Below the pieces are notes generated by a model that worked only from the letters and a program-made list of their open reading frames with translations, had not been told where the DNA came from and did no database searches. DNA of 39,786 nt from the NCBI GenBank assembly GCA_022706825.1, contig JAKJBU010000008.1:1-39786 (forward strand), in the 5' to 3' direction. The position numbers and the translations under genes were made by a program. How positions within the stretch are numbered: position 1 is the stretch's first letter; each line of letters begins with the position of its first letter. Below are positions 34,370 to 39,786 of the stretch, in pieces. This stretch comes from Bacillota bacterium (GTDB lineage: Bacteria; Bacillota; Clostridia; Lutisporales; Lutisporaceae).

Positions 34370-36697
34370 ATGAAGATTGAAAGTAAAGCCGTCAGAATTT
34401 GCCTGGTTTGTATTCTGGCAGTCTGTATAGCTTTGCCTGTTCTTACATTTGCGAGGGAGGATACTTTCGTTGAACTGCCGGAGCGCATCGGAACATCTCC
34501 TGAGATTGTAATAGAGGTTCCCTTTGATGCTCCTCTGATGGCTTCGACAGTCAATACGGGCAATGTCTATGTCCTGGATGATCAGGGAAGCAAAGTACCT
34601 TTGAGCAGGAAGATGGGAAGCGAATGGAAATCGATAATTGTAGAGCCTCTTGAACAATATGAAGCCGGAAAGGCCTATACATTATACATAAGAAGTGCAG
34701 TAAAGTATGCAACGGGAAACAGGCTAAAAGAGGGCTTCAAAATGAGATTCACAATTGCAAAGGCTGCAGCGGAGCCGCTGCCGACGGTCGGAAGCCGGGA
34801 GAACCTCAGGAAGCTCCTGGAGGAAGCAGCCAGGCAGGACTATTATATGGATTACGGCATTTATAAAAGAAGCGGGTTAACGGCTGTGGATACTACGGCG
34901 GCAGCGCCTGCCTCAGCAGCAGACGAAAGCACCGGCAGCTCCAATAAGGCAAAGCAGGCAGCCAATGAGGGCTCGGGGGACTATTCCACCACTAACGTGC
35001 AGGTGGAGGGAGTAGATGAAGCGGATATAGTAAAGACAGACGGAAAATACCTGTACCAGGTGAATAACAACAGGATTGTCGTGGCAGAAATATATCCCTC
35101 GGATAAAATGAAGATAACAAAGATAATAGGCCTTGAGGAAGAAAACGTATATCCCACGGAACTCTATCTTGATGAAAAGTATCTTATACTGATCGGGGCC
35201 TCCAACAACTCAATACCGGTATATAGGCCCGGGCAGAACAGCATAATGCCGGAGTACTATCCCCATTACAGCAATGAAACGGTAAAACTCATGGCTTATG
35301 ATATTACCGATAAGTCAAATATAAAGAAAATAAGAGAGATAGAGCTGGAGGGCAGCTATCTGTCTTCAAGGAAAATAGGCTCAAAGCTGTACCTTGTATC
35401 CAACAAACGTTTCAACTATCGCAGGATATTGGACAATGCCGAGGTTAATGACACTCCTTCCTACAGGGATACTGCCTTAAAAGAAGAATTCATAAATATA
35501 GACCATGGGAAAATAGGATATTTCCCGGGGTCGGTGGAACCGAACTATATGATTGTTGCCGGTGTCAACTTTGACCTCCCCAAGGAAGGCGTTAACGTAT
35601 CCACATATCTGGGTTCCGGAGAGAGTATATATGCGTCGGCGCAGAATCTCTATGTGGCTGTTACCAGATATAACAATACAAGGGTGCCCGGCCCTATAAT
35701 TCACGACTCCGCGGCGCCGAAAAAGATTGAGATAAAGGTAAATGACAGGGAAACAGTCATATTCAGATTCGCACTGAATAACGGCAAGCTGGATTATACC
35801 GGCAAAGGCTCGGTGCCGGGCTCGATACTGAACCAGTTCTCAATGGATGAGGATAAAGGATATTTCAGGATTGCCACTACCAAGGGAAATCTGTTTGGCG
35901 AGGGTGAGAACATATCAAAAAACAATATGTATGTCCTTGACGCGGATATGAATACTTGCGGAAGCCTTGAAGACATAGCTCCCGGGGAGAGAATATACTC
36001 GGTCAGGTTTATGGGAGACAGGGCATACATGGTGACATTCAAAAAAGTTGATCCCTTGTTTGTAATCGATCTTAAGGACCCCAAAAATCCGGCCATACTC
36101 GGAGCTTTAAAAATACCCGGATACAGTGATTACCTGCATCCCTACGACGAGAACCATATAATAGGCTTTGGAAAGGACACGATAGAGCTTTCCAATGAAG
36201 GCACCTGGAAGAGAGAAGGCACTACTGCATACTATCAGGGCATGAAGATAGCATTGTTTGATGTAAGCGATGTCAGCAATCCCAAAGAAAAATTCAAGGA
36301 AATCATAGGGGACAGAGGAACAGACTCGGAGCTTTTGAACAATCATAAGGCACTGCTCTTCTCAAGGGAAAAGGAGCTTATGGCATTTCCCGTAACTGTA
36401 ATGGAAATAGAGAGCGGAAGTAATGTGGAGGACAACAGGCCTGTGTACGGCAGCTTCAGCTTCCAGGGAGCCTATGTTTACAATGTTGACCTTGAGGAAG
36501 GCTTCAAGCTCAGGGCAAGGATTTCACATATCAGCGAAGAAGAATACAAGAAAGCCGGAGACCGCTGGTACAGGGGCAATATGAACGTAGAAAGAATAAT
36601 ATACATCGGGGATGATTTATATACAATATCCAAAGGCATGATAAAGGCCAACAGCATGACGGATATGAAAGAAAAGGGATCTCTTCTGATACCGTAG
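34370..36697 (+). CDS. secreted beta-propeller domain protein with an N-terminal Ig-like domain
   Basis: 775 residues with GGAGGG upstream of the start and a plausible -10 (TATAAT) about 25 bases before it. A Sec signal peptide (about 1-28, ending LTFA) lacks a lipobox. Residues ~35-135 resemble a bacterial Ig-like domain (FDAPLMASTVNTGNVYVLD). After a low-complexity Ala/Ser linker (~175-205) begins VQVEGVDEADIVKTDGKYLYQV, the hallmark of the secreted 'beta propeller' family (PF09826), continuing to the end. It is probably extracellular or wall-associated. Whether it works with the preceding exporter is unknown; the 73-base gap with its own -10 suggests separate transcription. Confidence 0.85.
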   Translation: MKIESKAVRICLVCILAVCIALPVLTFAREDTFVELPERIGTSPEIVIEVPFDAPLMASTVNTGNVYVLDDQGSKVPLSRKMGSEWKSIIVEPLEQYEAGKAYTLYIRSAVKYATGNRLKEGFKMRFTIAKAAAEPLPTVGSRENLRKLLEEAARQDYYMDYGIYKRSGLTAVDTTAAAPASAADESTGSSNKAKQAANEGSGDYSTTNVQVEGVDEADIVKTDGKYLYQVNNNRIVVAEIYPSDKMKITKIIGLEEENVYPTELYLDEKYLILIGASNNSIPVYRPGQNSIMPEYYPHYSNETVKLMAYDITDKSNIKKIREIELEGSYLSSRKIGSKLYLVSNKRFNYRRILDNAEVNDTPSYRDTALKEEFINIDHGKIGYFPGSVEPNYMIVAGVNFDLPKEGVNVSTYLGSGESIYASAQNLYVAVTRYNNTRVPGPIIHDSAAPKKIEIKVNDRETVIFRFALNNGKLDYTGKGSVPGSILNQFSMDEDKGYFRIATTKGNLFGEGENISKNNMYVLDADMNTCGSLEDIAPGERIYSVRFMGDRAYMVTFKKVDPLFVIDLKDPKNPAILGALKIPGYSDYLHPYDENHIIGFGKDTIELSNEGTWKREGTTAYYQGMKIALFDVSDVSNPKEKFKEIIGDRGTDSELLNNHKALLFSREKELMAFPVTVMEIESGSNVEDNRPVYGSFSFQGAYVYNVDLEEGFKLRARISHISEEEYKKAGDRWYRGNMNVERIIYIGDDLYTISKGMIKANSMTDMKEKGSLLIP

Positions 36698-36707
36698 GAG
36701 GTTGATG

Positions 36708-36771
36708 AAGACATGGGGACGTTTCGCGTGTCTCACTGGAAGTGAGACAGGGGAAACGTCCCCATGTCTCA
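36708..36771. repeat. REP-like palindrome
   Basis: GACATGGGGACGTTTC (36710-36725) pairs with GGAAACGTCCCCATGTC (from about 36752), enclosing a second hairpin GTCTCAC-TGGAA-GTGAGAC. The GGGGACG / CGTCCCC core resembles dispersed REP elements mobilised by RAYT-type transposases in other bacteria; no such gene is present here. It may also terminate the propeller gene. The remaining 36772-36986 is AT-rich and shows nothing I can name. Confidence 0.7.
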
Positions 36772-36986
36772 TATCAGCAATTTCGCCGGAGCGTCGAAGA
36801 TGCTTTTTTTCATCGATAACAGGATATTGGGTGAAAAACAGCGAATTATTAATATATTAGGTATACACCTGTCTGATATATGATAAAGCTAACGCAAAAA
36901 ATAAGGATATTTCCCGGGAAATAAATTATTATGCAGAAATATGCCGATTAAAATATATTCCATATTTTATTTGGGGGGATGCTTTG

Positions 36987-38186
36987 ATGTACCAGAGTGA
37001 TGCAACCGGTCAGAATACACTCTATGTAAACGATTTGCTTGTCAGGATATTCAAGCTGATGCTGGTAGCAATTGCGGCTTTTGTTATTCTTAAAGCTGCG
37101 GGAATAATATTGATTCCGTGGCTTCACACAATAGTAATTGCCGTCACAGTAATAATTGCCTGCGCAGTTCCTATCGCATGCAGAGGCTTCAGTATGGATG
37201 TGAATACAGTCAAGAGTGTGAACATCTGCTGTATGGCAGCGATTTGTATCCTTGGATACAGTTATCTTAACATGGGGATTATCATGCTTCTGGCTATACC
37301 AATAGGTTTTGCCTGCATGTATTTTGACTTGAAGCTTATAAGCCGTTCCATCGGCATATCCGTATTGGGTATCATGATAGGAGAGACCCTGAGAGTAGGT
37401 TCAAATTGGAGTTTTGATGCTGCAGTTCAAAACAGTTATATCAGAATAACATTATATTTTTTTCAATTCGGTGTCGCAGCTGCATTAATTACGGCTATTT
37501 CAAAAAGAGCACTGAGTATCCTTTCAAACACCCACAGCTACTATGAAAACATCAATAATATTTTCTCCAATATCCAGGTTTCCTCACAAAGCCTTGAGGC
37601 TGCGGAGCAAACATTACTGAACGGGGTAAACAGCCTGAGCGTAAATAATGAAGAGGATACTACTCCCTCCAATACAGTTGTAAAGGGAATAATATCAAAT
37701 ATAAACAAATCCATGGAGAATGCCAGGGAAATAATGAAATATACCCATACCATGCTTAAGGGCAAGGTTAAAGACTTGAAGGCGGAAGAAGAAGCTGCAA
37801 GGATCGAGGAATATGCCAGAAGCTCCAGGGAAATTATACTGAAGCTTGATAAATACACAGAAAAAATTAAAGAAAACCTGAGCCTGATATCGGTAATGAT
37901 AGATGAAAGCAAGCTGCTTTCAATGAATGCCTCAACTGAAGCGGAAAATGCAAGCTCGGGAGGCAGGGGTTCTGCAATAATTGCCATGAAGGTGGAAAAG
38001 CTGGCTGACGAATCGGTAGAGTCGGCTTCTCACATACAGGAGTTATTGAACAATGTGGTGAATGATGCGGAAAATACGGTAAAATCAGTGGCAGAGGCCT
38101 ACGAGGAGATGTTTAAAAGCCTGGAGCTTATCAACAGGACAGTGGAGACTTTGATAAAATGGCTTATGTACAAAAATATGAAATAG
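36987..38186 (+). CDS. polytopic membrane protein with a degenerate chemoreceptor-like C-terminal domain
   Basis: 399 residues from ATG 36987, with GGGGGGAT 6 bases upstream (TTG 36984 is an alternative). About six hydrophobic helices lie in residues ~15-185, with no extracytoplasmic sensor domain. The cytoplasmic part (~190-399) is a long coiled coil. Around 298-355 it reads VMIDESKLLSMNASTEAENASSGGRGSAII..EKLADESVE, clearly related to the methyl-accepting protein tip but with several invariant positions changed: A-E-Q-T-N becomes I-D-E-S-K, and [10 protein letters not shown] becomes ASTEAENASS. Coupling to CheA/CheW is therefore doubtful. It is unlike the intact receptor at 19570-20859. Confidence 0.8.
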   Translation: MYQSDATGQNTLYVNDLLVRIFKLMLVAIAAFVILKAAGIILIPWLHTIVIAVTVIIACAVPIACRGFSMDVNTVKSVNICCMAAICILGYSYLNMGIIMLLAIPIGFACMYFDLKLISRSIGISVLGIMIGETLRVGSNWSFDAAVQNSYIRITLYFFQFGVAAALITAISKRALSILSNTHSYYENINNIFSNIQVSSQSLEAAEQTLLNGVNSLSVNNEEDTTPSNTVVKGIISNINKSMENAREIMKYTHTMLKGKVKDLKAEEEAARIEEYARSSREIILKLDKYTEKIKENLSLISVMIDESKLLSMNASTEAENASSGGRGSAIIAMKVEKLADESVESASHIQELLNNVVNDAENTVKSVAEAYEEMFKSLELINRTVETLIKWLMYKNMK

Positions 38187-38213
38187 GCATGCTATGCCTC
38201 TATATTTTTTTTA
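38184..38213. terminator. bidirectional terminator built into two stop codons
   Basis: AGGCAT-GCT-ATGCCT followed by TCTATATTTTTTTT. The TAG of the plus-strand gene (38184-38186) and the TAG of the minus-strand gene (38194-38192) both lie in the hairpin, leaving 5 bases between the genes. Confidence 0.75.
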
Positions 38214-39376
38214 TTTTCCATCCACCGGACCAGGAACATCTTGATAATTGCGGCAATGGGAACAGCAATAAGCATTCCCAACAGTCCAAGGTATGAGCCT
38301 CCGATTATCATGGAAAGCATCACAAACACAGGATGCAGCCCCACACTGCTGCCTACAATCCTCGGAGAAATCAGCGTGCCGTCTATCTGCTGCACTGCAA
38401 CAAGCACGATAATTGCAAGAAGTGCCTTAACGGGGTTCCCGCTGAGAAGCCCTACGATTACTGCAGGTACCGAGCCTAATATAGGGCCGAAGTAAGGAAT
38501 GATATTCGCTATACCTGCAGTCATACCTATGAGAATTGCAAAGTCAAGCCTTATAATAGACAATCCTATGGAACTCAGGATGCCGACAATCAATGCCGCC
38601 AGCAGCTGCCCCCTTATGAAGTGGGACAGTATCGAATTAATGTCTTCAAACAGATTGTTCAATTTTTCATTTTTTTGTTCCTTTATCAATGCTTTTGCGG
38701 CTTTCCCGTACAATTCCCGGAAGTATTCAATATCCTTCAAAATATAGAAAGCAAGAATAAGTCCCAGAACGATATTAACAATATTGCTTCCGAAGCTTTT
38801 GATTTTGATGAAGGAATTGGATATAGCCGAGCTTATCAACTCATTGGCGCTCTCTACGGTATCGATAAGCTGCTGCTTCAGGTTGTCCGACAAGCCGCTG
38901 TTTTCAAGCCATGATCTCAATTGGCTGAAAATGTGGATGTATCTTTCAGAATAGCTTATCAAAGACTCAATAACTGAATTAATATCTACCTGGCTGCTGA
39001 TTTTTCCGCCTATCATGGCATAAGAACTATAAAGAAGAACGACAAGCAAGCCCAGAACCAGCAGGTATGTAAGAAGCACGCTCATTGTGCGCTTTAATTT
39101 TTTGTGCTTGTCCGAACAATCAGCTTCTGTTTTTGTAATTCTTTTATTGTACATAACATTGGATTCTATCCAGCATACTATCGGATGAAGCAGATATGCA
39201 ACCACCAGCGCAATTATAAAGGGAGTCAGAACAGTCAGCAATCCTGACAAAGCACTGATTAGCGCGCCCAAAATATATTCAAAGTTGGAAATCAGCCTGT
39301 ATATCACATACAGGATAGTCGCAAGTACAACGAAATATACGTATTTTAAAAGGGTTCTGTCGATTTTCAGCTTCAT
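38192..39376 (-). CDS. AI-2E family transporter (PerM/YtvI-like permease)
   Basis: 394 residues, ATG 39376 with GTGAGGAAAAG upstream. About eight hydrophobic segments: two at the N-terminus (15-80), one near 105-125, a long soluble helical stretch (~130-205), then helices to the end. The C-terminal GGSYLGLLGMLIAVPIAAIIK and PYFGPILGSVPAVIVGLL are conserved in PF01594. Members are varied: some export AI-2, others act as Na+/H+ or general membrane transporters. The substrate here is unknown. Confidence 0.9.
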   Translation of the reverse strand: MKLKIDRTLLKYVYFVVLATILYVIYRLISNFEYILGALISALSGLLTVLTPFIIALVVAYLLHPIVCWIESNVMYNKRITKTEADCSDKHKKLKRTMSVLLTYLLVLGLLVVLLYSSYAMIGGKISSQVDINSVIESLISYSERYIHIFSQLRSWLENSGLSDNLKQQLIDTVESANELISSAISNSFIKIKSFGSNIVNIVLGLILAFYILKDIEYFRELYGKAAKALIKEQKNEKLNNLFEDINSILSHFIRGQLLAALIVGILSSIGLSIIRLDFAILIGMTAGIANIIPYFGPILGSVPAVIVGLLSGNPVKALLAIIVLVAVQQIDGTLISPRIVGSSVGLHPVFVMLSMIIGGSYLGLLGMLIAVPIAAIIKMFLVRWMENKKNIEA

Positions 39377-39500
39377 TTGCTTTTCCTCACAGCTTAAGCA
39401 TAATAGTATATGAATACTCTATCATAAAAATTGCCATTTTCATAGCATTGCATACATTTCGGCAGCAAAAAAATTATGTAAAATAGCAAACAAAATACTG

Positions 39501-39529
39501 TTGATATTTAAAGTTCAATTTAGTATAAT
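39501..39529 (+). promoter_or_regulatory. promoter of tRNA-Ser(GGA)
   Basis: TTGATA (39501-39506), 17-base spacer, TATAAT (39524-39529); start near 39536. The rest of 39377-39558 shows no gene. Confidence 0.8.
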
Positions 39530-39558
39530 ACTAAAGTACGAGCAACAGCTCTGTTTAT

Positions 39559-39649
39559 GGAGAGATGGCTGAGTTGGTCGAAGGCGCACGACTGGAAATC
39601 GTGTGACTGTTAACGCGGTCCGAGGGTTCGAATCCCTCTCTCTCCGCCA
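39559..39649 (+). tRNA. tRNA-Ser(GGA)
   Basis: Ninety-one bases. The acceptor GGAGAGA pairs with TCTCTCC, anticodon loop CTGGAAA (GGA), long variable arm, T-arm GAGGG-TTCGAAT-CCCTC, discriminator G and encoded CCA. Confidence 0.96.
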
Positions 39650-39661
39650 TTAAAGAAATCA

Positions 39662-39692
39662 AACCGTCCGGCGAGGACGGTTTTATTTTTTT
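39662..39692 (+). terminator. terminator of tRNA-Ser(GGA)
   Basis: AACCGTCC-GGCGA-GGACGGTT followed by TTATTTTTTT, 12 bases after the tRNA. Confidence 0.9.
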
Positions 39693-39721
39693 ATGCTGAG
39701 AGAGATTGTGAGAACCCTCAT
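39693..39721 (+). repeat. inverted partial copy of the tRNA-Ser(GGA) 3' end
   Basis: GAGAGAGA-TTGTGA-GAACCCTC (about 39698-39719) resembles the reverse complement of this tRNA's acceptor and T-arm, and shares TGAGAACCCTCA with the modules after the other two tRNA-Ser genes. The window ends before any direct copy would be expected. Confidence 0.6.
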
Positions 39722-39786
39722 AGAATGGTGTAAACGTCAATATAAAAGATACCAAAAACGCGCATATTTTGGATACCACTTTGGAA

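Noticed and set aside
39555..39779. 74-residue minus-strand frame containing REGFEPS
   Set aside because: It is antisense to tRNA-Ser(GGA); this residue string is the familiar false translation of a tRNA T-arm.

Overview
The window looks like chromosome from a low-GC, anaerobic, motile Firmicute of the class Clostridia. The evidence is ATA- and AGA/AGG-rich codon use, GTG and TTG starts behind strong Shine-Dalgarno sites, T-box leaders on aminoacyl-tRNA synthetase genes, intrinsic terminators, a c-di-GMP enzyme and chemoreceptor-type genes. No ribosomal RNA, phage structural gene, transposase or CRISPR array is visible.

Layout. Positions 1-6180 hold the last codons of one giant signalling gene and a complete second copy: pseudokinase, AAA ATPase, TPR repeats, GAF, GGDEF and GAF. 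A small fold-back element sits in the terminator of the second copy. Positions 6210-10670 hold an operon of a UPF0182 membrane protein, RNase HIII and a DJ-1/PfpI protein. Positions 10682-15582 (minus strand) hold a four-gene flavin and iron-sulfur amino-acid-oxidase-like complex. It is preceded by a sigma-54 promoter, three helically phased 16-bp activator sites and the gene of a PAS/AAA/Fis activator. Positions 15679-19490 hold proS and serS, each behind a T-box, with a small unknown gene between them. Positions 19570-20859 encode a chemoreceptor. Positions 20953-21766 hold tRNA-Ser(UGA) and tRNA-Ser(GCU), separated and followed by unusual repeats that re-copy the tRNA 3' ends. A compositionally distinct Cys/Met-metabolism PLP enzyme follows. 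Positions 23167-30054 hold a lipid kinase, a GNAT acetyltransferase, TelA, a PepF-type peptidase, a NimA-like flavoprotein and a dipeptidase. Positions 30118-34296 encode an ABC exporter (permease, ATPase, adaptor), followed by a secreted beta-propeller protein. Positions 36987-39376 hold a membrane protein with a degenerate chemoreceptor tip and an AI-2E family transporter. tRNA-Ser(GGA) closes the window.

Two patterns stand out. First, all three tRNA-Ser genes are followed by an inverted partial copy of their own 3' end. Two of the three are then followed by a direct copy, preceded by a conserved GC hairpin. One locus carries a perfect 165-bp tandem duplication of this module. Second, a small non-coding fold-back element occurs twice, each time just after a stop codon and flanked on both sides by copies of the local terminator hairpin, as if it inserts into terminators and duplicates the whole stem-loop.

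Working together: proS and serS are tuned by tRNA charging, and the serS leader should sense the tRNA-Ser species encoded nearby. The amino-acid oxidase complex is probably induced by its substrate through the sigma-54 activator. The giant GGDEF proteins couple an ATPase/TPR sensor platform to c-di-GMP synthesis. Predictions of substrate are inference from sequence only.
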